37,319 nt of DNA from Pseudomonadota bacterium (GTDB taxonomy: Bacteria; Myxococcota_A; UBA9160; JADFDR01). Location of the stretch: positions 1 to 37,319 of the forward strand of contig PIVT01000037.1 in assembly GCA_003353845.1 (NCBI GenBank). The letters run 5' to 3'. Made by a program: the position numbers and the translations under genes. This document shows positions 9,153 to 16,580 of the stretch, piece after piece; position 1 is the first letter of the stretch; each line of letters starts with the position of its first letter. The notes below the pieces were generated by a model. The model saw only the letters and a list, made by a program, of their open reading frames with translations. It did not search any database and was not told the DNA's origin.

Positions 9153-9554
9153 TTAATCCATTACCGCAATGGCATCCACCTCGACGAGCATTTCGTCAAA
9201 GGCCAGGCGCTCTACACCGACGAAGGTAGAGGCGGTGAGAAGGTATTGGCCGTCCAAGGCCTCAGTCATGCCTTGGATAAACGCGCCCAGAACCTCTTCC
9301 GTTGAGTTGACTACGTAAAACGTTGCCTTCACGACGTGCTCTAGATCGGTGCCCGCTGCAGTCAGGGCGGCTCGTAAATTGGTGAAGGCTTGCTTGAACT
9401 GGAGATAGTGATCGTTGGCCCCCACGAGCTTGCCGTCGGTGTCGTAGGCACCTTGACCGGCAATGTAGACTGTCGTTGTGCCTGTTGCCTTGACCACATG
9501 GATGTAGCCCTGCGCTTCGGGGAGGGTGGGTGGATTGATGTGTTCGATGGTCAT
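9153..9554 (-). CDS. Rid-family (YjgF/RutC-like) protein lacking the catalytic arginine
   Basis: About 133 residues with the Rid fold: VYIAGQGAYDTDGKLVG, QFKQAFTNLRAALTAAG, HVVKATFYVV and a final LVEVDAIAV strand. RidA enzymes hydrolyse reactive enamines and imines and use an arginine in a P-A-R-S-x-V-E motif. The aligned stretch here reads TASTFVGVERL, with Ser in place of that Arg, so it resembles Rid subfamilies without the deaminase residue; its activity is unknown. The start is ATG 9554 with AGGAG five nt upstream; an in-frame GTG lies at 9560. It is the last gene of a minus-strand unit behind the MOSC gene (48-nt gap). Confidence 0.85.
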   Translation of the reverse strand: MTIEHINPPTLPEAQGYIHVVKATGTTTVYIAGQGAYDTDGKLVGANDHYLQFKQAFTNLRAALTAAGTDLEHVVKATFYVVNSTEEVLGAFIQGMTEALDGQYLLTASTFVGVERLAFDEMLVEVDAIAVMD

Positions 9555-9602
9555 GATCACTCCTGAGAGGTTTTGAAAAAATATTTCTCCATGAGGGGCG
9601 CT

Positions 9603-10466
9603 CTATTCTATGAGCTCGACCGGGTCTCCAATGGAAACTTCACCCGGTGTAAGCACGGACAAGGCCGAGCCCAACTCGTGACCGGTTTCGCGAACCAAGG
9701 TTCGCATGATACTCGTATCCTTGGGCAAGTCGTCTTGTTCCCAAGTCACCATGGCGCAGCGCATCATACCTCGCACCGCTCGCAATCGAACGTCTCCAAT
9801 GCGAAGTTCGCGACCGCTCCAGGCATGTTCCGGCAAGCCAGCCAGGCCCTCCGGACTTTCGATTAACAGGTTGGGTCGAAAGCGACGCACATCGATGTGT
9901 GAGTCGGGCGATAGCCGTGCGATTTCTTCAAGTGACGCTGTGGTGAGGGCGTGGATTTCAAATGCGTCAAAGTAGGTTCCCAGCGGTGAAACGTATTGAA
10001 AGAGTTCCGGGGGCACGTCGTTGAATGAAGGCAGAGGTTCATCGGGTAACAAGCCGCACTCAATGCGCACGGTTTGCTCCAGGTCTTCGACGCTGTCAGC
10101 TCGCTTGTAATGATCGAGATTCTCTGCTGGCTGTCGTTGGACGAAGAGAAGTTCTTGTCCCAGGCTTTCCGAGAGTTTTGCTGAGGCTTCGGGATTGTCG
10201 CTGCGAATGAACTCACCATGGGGCAGCTGTACTTCAATGGTTGGTGTGCGGGCACCCACAGGTTCTTCAAGATAACGCGCGCTGCACTGCAACAGGCCGG
10301 GCATGCGCTTGGCGTTTCGCACCTGGCCCATTTGGATATCCCAGGTGGCCCAGCCGCGATCACCCGGAATGCCATAGGTCGTTTCAATTCGACAATTTGA
10401 TAACGCTTCACCTCGCATGGATTTCACGGGGTAGCGCCAGATTTCTCGAATCGTCCCAACCTGCAT
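9603..10466 (-). CDS. MOSC domain protein with N-terminal MOSC beta-barrel domain
   Basis: About 287 residues. The amino half (GTIREIWRYPVKSMRGEAL, GIPGDRGWATWD) is the MOSC_N domain; the C-terminal half (RFRPNLLIESPEG, MMRCAMVTWEQ, GDPVELIE) is the MOSC domain of molybdenum-cofactor sulfurase ends and mARC/YcbX proteins. Cys237 in MMRCAMVTW is at the position of the molybdenum-ligand cysteine of that family. The C-terminal 2Fe-2S ferredoxin domain of YcbX is missing, so an electron donor would have to be separate. The start is ATG 10466 with AAGGA just upstream; a TTG at 10481 is poorer. It lies 45 nt after the sulfatase-superfamily gene. The substrate is unknown; reduction of N-hydroxylated compounds is the known YcbX/mARC role. 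Confidence 0.88.
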   Translation of the reverse strand: MQVGTIREIWRYPVKSMRGEALSNCRIETTYGIPGDRGWATWDIQMGQVRNAKRMPGLLQCSARYLEEPVGARTPTIEVQLPHGEFIRSDNPEASAKLSESLGQELLFVQRQPAENLDHYKRADSVEDLEQTVRIECGLLPDEPLPSFNDVPPELFQYVSPLGTYFDAFEIHALTTASLEEIARLSPDSHIDVRRFRPNLLIESPEGLAGLPEHAWSGRELRIGDVRLRAVRGMMRCAMVTWEQDDLPKDTSIMRTLVRETGHELGSALSVLTPGEVSIGDPVELIE

Positions 10467-10511
10467 ACTTTTCCTTGGCAAGGTTCCGCTCTCGAAGAAC
10501 GGTGTTTGAAG

Positions 10512-11966
10512 TTATTCGACGATGTACCCCAATGCCTCGAGTTTCTTTTGCAACTGGGGAGAGATCTCTTGAATCTCGCTCTCAATTTCGTGGGCAAAGG
10601 TTTTGCGTGCAAGCTCGAGCAGTTCTGCCGTTTTCACGGGTTGTTCTTCAGCAACATTATTTTGCATGTCGGTGTCGAGTTTTAAGTCATAAAGTTCAAC
10701 TTGGCGTTCTTCCTCTTCTTCGTGTCCATTCCAGTAGAGCGCAAAGTCGTTGGTTTGATACAGGTACCAATCGTATCGATAGCGACCACCGACGAGCGTG
10801 ACCCAGTCCCTCCGTCTCCAGGCCTTGGCCAGGATCACGGTTTCCGGCCGCTCTTTGCCTTGGATCAAGGGGAGCAGGGAACGCTCGCTCTGTTCAATGT
10901 CAGCCAGATCGAGCAAAGTGGGGTAGAGGTCGCGCAACTGCACGGGTTCAGAGACACGGGTGCCCAGAGGAATTTTCTCGGGCGCAAAAATGACCAAGGG
11001 GACGCGCAAAATGGGCGGGTCGACAAGCACCTGATGGCCGATATGTCCGCGTTCACCCAGGGATTCACCATGATCGGAAGTGACGACAACAATGGATTCG
11101 CCCTCGCGTTCGCTCCAAGCCGTAAAGACGGTTTTGAAGAAGAAATCAGCAATGTTCACCCCGGAAGTGTACAACTGCCGAATGGACTGCATGTCCTCTT
11201 CGCTTACGTCAAAGTCCCCCCGAATGAAGTGGGTTTGTCCACTTAGTTTGTCACCCTCAGCGTGGCCCACCTCAAGTTCGACTCCCTTCAATTCGCCTTT
11301 AAGTAAGTAGGGCCGGACCCATTCGGGGGAGGTCTCGGGGTCGAGGAAATCTTGGTTGGGAAGCTGAAACCTGCCGGGGAGTTCGTAATAGGGACTGTGG
11401 GCCGGCACGAGGTTCACAAAGAGAAACAACGGTTTGTCTTCTTTGTGGTCGGCTGCGATTTCTTTGAGGGAATCTTGCAGGGTGAACTTGTCCCCGCCTG
11501 TCTTGACCACGTCAAACCCACGCATGAGTCCGAGTTCTTCGGAGAGCCAATCGTTGGAAGTGATGGCGACCGTGCGGTAGCCAGCGGCCGAAAATTTCTC
11601 GGCCAGGGTCGGTAGGTCCTGGCGGAGCGAGGTAACATTGGACTTGGTACCCTTCGTTTGGCCGTGGGGCGACAAGTGGGCGCCGTGGATCCAGGGATAC
11701 TCGCCCGTAAACAAAGAAGCGTGATTCGTGTAGGTCCAGGATCCAGAGGTGATCACATTGTCAAAACTCACCCCCACTTCGGCCAGCGCATCAATCTGAA
11801 GGGTGTTGGGCTGCGGGTAGCCGTAGGAGGACACGCGATCGGCGCGCACAGTATCGAGAACGACGAGCAAGATATCGGGGGGGCGTTTCTCAGCGCTTTC
11901 TCCGCCGCCGCAGGATAAAAGAAGCGACTCGAGGAGTACCACAGACAACAACAGCGCTTTTTTCAT
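10512..11966 (-). CDS. Alkaline-phosphatase/sulfatase-superfamily lipoprotein without a formylglycine site
   Basis: A 484-residue hydrolase with a lipoprotein signal (hydrophobic run ending LLLSC, Cys19), hence probably anchored in the envelope. The fold motifs are DILLVVLDTVRADRVSSYG (metal-binding Asp pair) and VVTSDHGESLGERGHIGH (Asp-His metal ligands). True sulfatases have CxPxR or SxPxR, whose Cys or Ser becomes formylglycine. Here the aligned segment is SWTYTNHASLFTG, so Thr78 is the predicted nucleophile and neither Pro nor Arg is present. A phosphodiesterase, phosphatase or phosphotransferase is therefore more likely than a sulfatase. It is first of a three-gene minus-strand unit; AAGGTAGGG precedes the ATG. 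Confidence 0.88.
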   Translation of the reverse strand: MKKALLLSVVLLESLLLSCGGGESAEKRPPDILLVVLDTVRADRVSSYGYPQPNTLQIDALAEVGVSFDNVITSGSWTYTNHASLFTGEYPWIHGAHLSPHGQTKGTKSNVTSLRQDLPTLAEKFSAAGYRTVAITSNDWLSEELGLMRGFDVVKTGGDKFTLQDSLKEIAADHKEDKPLFLFVNLVPAHSPYYELPGRFQLPNQDFLDPETSPEWVRPYLLKGELKGVELEVGHAEGDKLSGQTHFIRGDFDVSEEDMQSIRQLYTSGVNIADFFFKTVFTAWSEREGESIVVVTSDHGESLGERGHIGHQVLVDPPILRVPLVIFAPEKIPLGTRVSEPVQLRDLYPTLLDLADIEQSERSLLPLIQGKERPETVILAKAWRRRDWVTLVGGRYRYDWYLYQTNDFALYWNGHEEEEERQVELYDLKLDTDMQNNVAEEQPVKTAELLELARKTFAHEIESEIQEISPQLQKKLEALGYIVE

Positions 11967-12312
11967 ACCCTACCTTTTCCAGCTTTGTGGTCGAGACCTC
12001 TCGTGCGCTGGGAGTATGGTGACTAAATTTCGTAGCCACCAGGTCTCCCCGTGGGGCAATTACCCCTAAGGAGCCCGGAAAGGCTTTTAGAGGTTCTAGA
12101 AGGGGCTTTTCAGTGCTTGCTTCTTTCGACCAACCTGGATTAAGCTCCCGTCCCTGCGGACTCGTCTGGTGCGCGCTGCTGTTGTCGGCGGCCGCTAGCT
12201 GCCTTTCACTTTTTAGTATCTCTAAATCTTGATCACAGAGGCACCGCGAATGAACCCGCTGGTTGTGGGTTCGGTTTAATAGTTCGACAACGATGAAGGA
12301 AATGTTCGAGTT
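11967..12312 (+). other. Divergent intergenic region upstream of rpsO
   Basis: 346 nt without a convincing gene, between the minus-strand lipoprotein gene and rpsO, so it must hold promoters for both directions. No sigma-70 site here is good enough to call. It contains a compact palindromic block at 12045-12073, where CCCC (12047-12050) can pair with GGGG (12053-12056), GGGG can alternatively pair with CCCC (12063-12066), and CTCC can pair with GGAG (12070-12073). A clean hairpin at 12252-12272 lies closer to rpsO. Confidence 0.6.
12252..12272 (+). promoter_or_regulatory. Hairpin in the rpsO mRNA leader, candidate S15 autoregulatory element
   Basis: GAACCCGC (12252-12259) and GTGGGTTC (12265-12272) form 8 bp with one G-U pair and a TGGTT loop. 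It lies 40 nt before the rpsO ATG and 23 nt before its AAGGA (12296-12300). S15 represses its own mRNA in several bacteria by binding leader structures; whether this is such a site is inference. Confidence 0.4.
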
Positions 12313-12576
12313 ATGGATACAGCGAAAAAACAAGAGATTATCGAAAAGTTCAAACTCCATGAAGGCGATACAGGTTCACCTGAGGTTCAGATTGCCTTGA
12401 TCACAGGTCGAATTGAAGAACTCGGACCGCACTTTAAAGAACACAAGAAAGATCACCACTCCCGTCGCGGGCTGCTCAAGCTGGTAAGCCAGCGAAGAAG
12501 CCTGCAGCATTATCTCAAGAACAAAGATATTGAGCGTTACAGAGCGTTGATCGACGCACTTGGGTTGCGGCGATAG
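12313..12576 (+). CDS. rpsO: 30S ribosomal protein S15
   Basis: Primary 16S rRNA-binding protein of the 30S platform. The 87-residue sequence is canonical: [24 protein letters not shown], then [26 protein letters not shown], ending IDALGLRR. The ATG at 12313 follows AAGGA at 12296-12300, a slightly long spacing. It is paired with pnp downstream, as in most proteobacteria, but is cut off from truB by the inserted minus-strand genes, so it must use its own promoter. Confidence 0.97.
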   Translation: MDTAKKQEIIEKFKLHEGDTGSPEVQIALITGRIEELGPHFKEHKKDHHSRRGLLKLVSQRRSLQHYLKNKDIERYRALIDALGLRR

Positions 12577-12594
12577 GCGATAGTTGGTGAATGT

Positions 12595-12619
12595 CGGCCA
12601 CCTAACATTTGGGTGGCTG
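12595..12619 (+). other. Stem-loop after rpsO
   Basis: CGGCCACC (12595-12602) pairs with GGTGGCTG (12612-12619), 8 bp with one G-U pair and a 9-nt loop, starting 19 nt after the rpsO stop. No T-tract follows, so it looks more like an RNA stabilising or processing structure than an intrinsic terminator. Confidence 0.5.
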
Positions 12620-12710
12620 AACCATTCTAAATAGGTTGGCGAACGGGCAAGAACACAGCGGTGAAACGAATTGCTGTTGTATGCGTGAAATGTGGGAATC
12701 TGCCATACGC

Positions 12711-12742
12711 AAAGCACCGGGCTTTTTTCAAAAGCAGCTTTG
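12711..12742 (+). promoter_or_regulatory. Terminator-like element with competing pairings between rpsO and pnp
   Basis: AAAGC (12711-12715), loop ACCGG, then GCTTTTTT (12721-12728) forms a short hairpin with a T-run. The same GCTTTT can instead pair with AAAAGC at 12730-12735, giving two mutually exclusive structures in a row. This is the form of a weak terminator/antiterminator in the pnp leader. Confidence 0.4.
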
Positions 12743-12788
12743 TTTATGGCTGATCCTGCATTTCAGAATCCCATTCGTCTCCCACAAG

Positions 12789-12825
12789 CTTCAGCCGCAA
12801 GCGATTTGCATTGCGTGAGCTGAAG
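12789..12825 (+). promoter_or_regulatory. Long hairpin directly upstream of the pnp ribosome site
   Basis: CTTCAGC-CGCAA (12789-12800) pairs with TTGCG (12811-12815) and GCTGAAG (12819-12825), 12 bp with a 3-nt TGA bulge and a 10-nt loop. The AGGAG ribosome site begins at the next base (12826-12830). In E. coli an RNase III-cut leader stem lets PNPase repress its own mRNA; this placement suggests similar control. Confidence 0.6.
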
Positions 12826-12840
12826 AGGAGACAATTCTTT

Positions 12841-15024
12841 ATGCCAGCATGGTTTAAAGCAGAAACAGTAAGTGTAGAAGTTGGTGGTCGTACCATGACC
12901 ATCGAAACCGGCCGCATTGCCAAGCAAGCTTCCGGTTGTGCCATTGTGACCTACGGCGACACCGTAGTGTTGGTGGCCGTCACCCGTTCCAACCCACGAC
13001 CCGGAATTGATTTTTTCCCATTGGTCGTCGACTTCGTCGAAAAGACTTCCGCAGCGGGAAAGATTCCCGGTGGTTTCTTCAAACGAGAAGGTCGCCTTTC
13101 CGAGCGTGAGATTCTGGCATCCCGATTTATCGATCGCGCCATTCGCCCGCTCTTCCAGGCCCCTTACATGGATGAGACCCAGGTCATCTCCATGACTTTG
13201 TCAGTGGATCCTGAAGTGAATGCCGACATCGTTGGTTTCATCGGTACTTCGGCAGCCTTGACCATTTCCGATCTTCCTTTCTTGGGCCCCATTGCTGCTG
13301 CACGCGTCGCCCGCGTCGGCGGCGAGTTGCTCATCAATCCCGACACTTCGGTGTTGGCAGAGTCCGACATGGAATTCATCCTGGCTGGTAGCCGCGATGC
13401 GGTAGTCATGGTGGAAGGTGAGGCCAAGCAGGTTCCCGAAGCTGACGTGCTCGAAGCGTTGAAGTTTGCACACGAGAGTTTGCAGCCCGTGATCGAAGCA
13501 CAGGCGGCGTTGGCCAAAATTGTCGGCAAGCCCACGCGCGATATTGGCGAGGTGAAAGACCTCAGCGCTTTGGAGAAGCAGGTTGAAGAGTTGGTGGCCG
13601 GTCGCTTTAAAGAGGCCGCTGTCATCAAGGATAAGGCAGAGCGCAATGCCGCGATCAAAGCCATTAACAAGGAAGTGAAGTCCACCATCCTCGACGCGTT
13701 CCGCGATGAGAAGGTGGATCTTGGCACCCTGGCTTTAGTGGAAGCTCGACAATCCGCAGGTAAAGCATTGAAGAACGACTTGGGTACGGTGTTGCATGAT
13801 ATGCACGGCCAGGTGGTTCGAAACATGGTGCTCGATGGTTCACGCATTGATGGTCGCGCTCACGATGAGATTCGTTCCATCGCTTCGGAAGTTGCCGTGG
13901 TGCCTCGCGCACACGGTACGGGTTTGTTCACACGTGGTGAAACCCAGGTGTTGAGCTATGCCACCTTGGGCAGCCGTGAAGATGAGCAGATGATCGATTC
14001 CCTGGCGGGAAAGACCTTCAAGAAGTTCATGCTGCACTACAACTTCCCTCCCTTCTCCGTCGGTGAAGCCCGCATGATGCGCGGCCCTGGCCGTCGCGAA
14101 GTGGGACATGGAAACCTGGCAGAGCGCGCCATCAAGGCCGTGCTGCCTCCCTTTGAAGATTTCCCCTACACCATCCGCATCGTGGCTGAAGTCATGGAGT
14201 CCAATGGATCTTCTTCCATGGGTTCGATTTGCTCCGGTATGTTGGCGCTGATGGACGCCGGTGTGAAATTGGAAGCACCCGTGGCCGGTATTGCCATGGG
14301 ACTGATCCAAGAAGGCGATCGTGTGGCCGTGTTGTCCGACATTCTCGGCGACGAGGATCACCTGGGCGACATGGACTTCAAGGTGGCCGGTACACACAAG
14401 GGCATTACGGCCTTGCAGATGGATATCAAGATTCCCAAGGTGGACTGGAGCATCATGGAGAAAGCCATGGCTCAGGCCCGCGAGGGACGGATTCACATCC
14501 TCGACTGCATGAAGAGCGAGACGGCCGATCAGCTGCCAGGCTTTGCCGGACGAGAGGAGATGTCGACCTACGCGCCGCGCATGGAAGTGATCATGATCAA
14601 GCCCGACCGCATTCGTGACCTCATCGGCCCTGGCGGCAAGGTGATTCGCGGTATCCAAGAGACCACCGGCGTTAAGATCAATGTCGATGACTCAGGTGAG
14701 GTGGTGATTTTCTCCCCCGACAACGACAAGTTGATGATGGCTCAGGCCATGGTCGAGGAGCTGACCCAGGAAGCCGAGATTGGTAAGATCTACATGGGTA
14801 AGGTCAAGCGCATTGCTGATTTTGGTGCCTTCGTCGAGATTTTCCCCGGTACCGATGGGCTGGTTCATATCAGCCACCTGGCCGAGGAGCGTATCGACAG
14901 GGTGACGGACGTTGTGAACGAAGGTGATGAAGTTCTGGTCAAGTGCATCGATATCGATCCGGCCGGGCGCATCCGCTTGTCGCGCAAGGAAGCCTTGGGC
15001 GGTGTTATTGAGGACGCTGAGTAG
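12841..15024 (+). CDS. pnp: Polyribonucleotide nucleotidyltransferase (PNPase)
   Basis: 3'-5' phosphorolytic exoribonuclease, usually part of the degradosome. About 727 residues: a first RNase PH domain (SVEVGGRTMTIETGRIAKQA onward, FFKREGRLSEREILASRFIDRAIRPLF), a helical linker, and a second catalytic RNase PH domain (TRGETQVLSYATLG, SVGEARMMRGPGRREVGHG, VMESNGSSSMGSICSG). A KH domain with LIGPGGKVIRGIQ (about 590) and a C-terminal S1 domain (GKVKRIADFGAFVEIFPGTDGLVHIS) follow. I chose ATG 12841 (MPAWFKAETVSVEVGG) with AGGAG at 12826-12830; a TTG at 12811 lies inside the leader hairpin. dut follows after 17 nt. Confidence 0.97.
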   Translation: MPAWFKAETVSVEVGGRTMTIETGRIAKQASGCAIVTYGDTVVLVAVTRSNPRPGIDFFPLVVDFVEKTSAAGKIPGGFFKREGRLSEREILASRFIDRAIRPLFQAPYMDETQVISMTLSVDPEVNADIVGFIGTSAALTISDLPFLGPIAAARVARVGGELLINPDTSVLAESDMEFILAGSRDAVVMVEGEAKQVPEADVLEALKFAHESLQPVIEAQAALAKIVGKPTRDIGEVKDLSALEKQVEELVAGRFKEAAVIKDKAERNAAIKAINKEVKSTILDAFRDEKVDLGTLALVEARQSAGKALKNDLGTVLHDMHGQVVRNMVLDGSRIDGRAHDEIRSIASEVAVVPRAHGTGLFTRGETQVLSYATLGSREDEQMIDSLAGKTFKKFMLHYNFPPFSVGEARMMRGPGRREVGHGNLAERAIKAVLPPFEDFPYTIRIVAEVMESNGSSSMGSICSGMLALMDAGVKLEAPVAGIAMGLIQEGDRVAVLSDILGDEDHLGDMDFKVAGTHKGITALQMDIKIPKVDWSIMEKAMAQAREGRIHILDCMKSETADQLPGFAGREEMSTYAPRMEVIMIKPDRIRDLIGPGGKVIRGIQETTGVKINVDDSGEVVIFSPDNDKLMMAQAMVEELTQEAEIGKIYMGKVKRIADFGAFVEIFPGTDGLVHISHLAEERIDRVTDVVNEGDEVLVKCIDIDPAGRIRLSRKEALGGVIEDAE

Positions 15025-15041
15025 TATAAGTTCGCTGGTGA

Positions 15042-15557
15042 ATGGCACAGCTTGCCATGAGGAGTCTGGATTCGTTGGATGATCGCCCGGTAAAGGTAGA
15101 GATCCAGCGACTTCCGCACAGCCAAGGTCTGCCCTTGCCCACGGCGGCAACGCCAGGGGCTGCAGGGTTGGATCTTTGCGCAGCGATTGAAGGGGAGACG
15201 GTGCTCAAGCCCGGGGAAAGGAATTGTATTCCTACCGGGTTTGCCATCGCGCTCCCCTTTGGCGTTGAGGCACAAATTCGACCGCGCAGCGGCTTGGCCC
15301 TCAAACATGGGATTACCTTGCCCAACGCACCTGGTACCATTGATTCGGATTACCGGGGCGAGATCCGCATCATCATGCAAAATACGGGCGATGAGCCCTT
15401 TGTCATTCGACGTGGGGACCGCATTGCCCAGATGGTCATTGCACCGGTCTTGCGGCCTTCCTGGGTATCCGTGGATAGCTTGGAGGAAACCAAGCGCGGG
15501 GAGGGTGGATTTGGCCACACGGGCCAAGATTCGCCTTTGTCGACGAGTACCAAATAA
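15042..15557 (+). CDS. dut: Deoxyuridine 5'-triphosphate nucleotidohydrolase (dUTPase)
   Basis: Cleaves dUTP to dUMP and pyrophosphate, keeping uracil out of DNA and feeding dTMP synthesis. The 171-residue protein has the trimeric dUTPase motifs in order: AAGLDLCA (motif 1), [11 protein letters not shown] (2), [14 protein letters not shown] (3, with the catalytic Asp), [13 protein letters not shown] (4) and the glycine-rich end [10 protein letters not shown] (5). An unusually long 20-residue amino extension precedes the domain. ATG 15057 is an alternative start five codons in, and neither start has a strong ribosome site. It is 17 nt after pnp and 48 nt before cdsA. Confidence 0.95.
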   Translation: MAQLAMRSLDSLDDRPVKVEIQRLPHSQGLPLPTAATPGAAGLDLCAAIEGETVLKPGERNCIPTGFAIALPFGVEAQIRPRSGLALKHGITLPNAPGTIDSDYRGEIRIIMQNTGDEPFVIRRGDRIAQMVIAPVLRPSWVSVDSLEETKRGEGGFGHTGQDSPLSTSTK

Positions 15558-15605
15558 AAAGCCCAAGCCCTCGTAGAGGACAAACTTTTCTGAGCGGAGA
15601 CCCGT

Positions 15606-16580
15606 ATGGGCGAAAGCAAGGGTGAGGCCACCGAAAGTGCTGAAGGTGCCGAGGCGATAGAGGCCAGCCGGGCAGGGGGGCTGAGCAATCTCGCGCAGCG
15701 CTTGATTGCGGCTGCCATTTTAATTCCACCCATTGTCTATCTCATTTGGATCGGTGGCCTGCCCTTCATGCTGGCGATTATGGTGATCGTCGTGCTGGGC
15801 TTGCAGGAGTTTTACAACCTCCTTAGAAGCAAGGGCGCGAATCCCCTGGCGACGGCAGGAATGCTTGCAGCCGCAGCCTTGCCCGTTGTGGCTTACCTGG
15901 GCAACGAATACCACGTGACCCTGCTCTTAACTTTTGTGCTCTTGGGCGTCATGGTGGCCCAGTTGCGCAAGCGCGAAATTAGCAGCTCACTGGAAAGTAT
16001 TTCGGGCACTTTTTTCGGAGTCTTCTACGTGGCTTGGTTATTGAGTCACGCCATTGTGCTGCGCAATTTCAGTGAGGTCGCAGCCGGAAAATGGGGAGCC
16101 AATGTCGCCGACGTACTGCCCTTGGAGGTCGGCCGATTCTATGTGTTCCTCGCGGTGGCCGTGGTGGCTGCTTGCGACGCGGGAGCTTACTTCGCGGGGC
16201 GGGCCTACGGCAAGCACAAACTGGCACCTGTGGTGAGTCCTGGCAAGACAGTAGAGGGCGCCATCGGCGGAGTGCTGGCAGGGCTTTTGATGGCTTTCCT
16301 GGTTCGCGGTATTTTTACTCTGGGTTGGCCAGAGATCCTCCCCGCAGGAGACGGAATTGCATGGCTGATGACCGGCGCCATAGGTATCATCCTGGCCTTG
16401 GCAGGGATTGTCGGTGATCTCATCGAATCATTGCTGAAACGGGATGCCGCGGTGAAGGATACAGGAACCTTGATCCCGGGAAGCGGTGGCGTATTGGATC
16501 GGATCGATTCGCACCTGCTGGCGATCCCCACAATGTACTACGTGCTGTTAGCGTACACTTACATGCGACTGGAACTCTGA
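15606..16580 (+). CDS. cdsA: Phosphatidate cytidylyltransferase
   Basis: Integral membrane enzyme that makes CDP-diacylglycerol, the precursor of all phospholipids here; PgsA, also in this window, uses its product. The 324 residues comprise a polar amino tail of about 30 residues (GESKGEATESAEGAEAIEA) and several hydrophobic helices. The CDP-DAG synthase signature is at the end (SLLKRDAAVKDTGTLIPGSGG, then VLDRIDS); Ser stands where most relatives have His in HGG. An uppS gene usually precedes cdsA but is absent here. Its TGA overlaps the purB ATG by one base. Confidence 0.94.
   Translation: MGESKGEATESAEGAEAIEASRAGGLSNLAQRLIAAAILIPPIVYLIWIGGLPFMLAIMVIVVLGLQEFYNLLRSKGANPLATAGMLAAAALPVVAYLGNEYHVTLLLTFVLLGVMVAQLRKREISSSLESISGTFFGVFYVAWLLSHAIVLRNFSEVAAGKWGANVADVLPLEVGRFYVFLAVAVVAACDAGAYFAGRAYGKHKLAPVVSPGKTVEGAIGGVLAGLLMAFLVRGIFTLGWPEILPAGDGIAWLMTGAIGIILALAGIVGDLIESLLKRDAAVKDTGTLIPGSGGVLDRIDSHLLAIPTMYYVLLAYTYMRLEL

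Noticed and set aside
15043-15058. Sigma-54-like TGGCAC...TTGC at the dut start
   Set aside because: The spacing is three bases instead of five and it lies inside the coding start.
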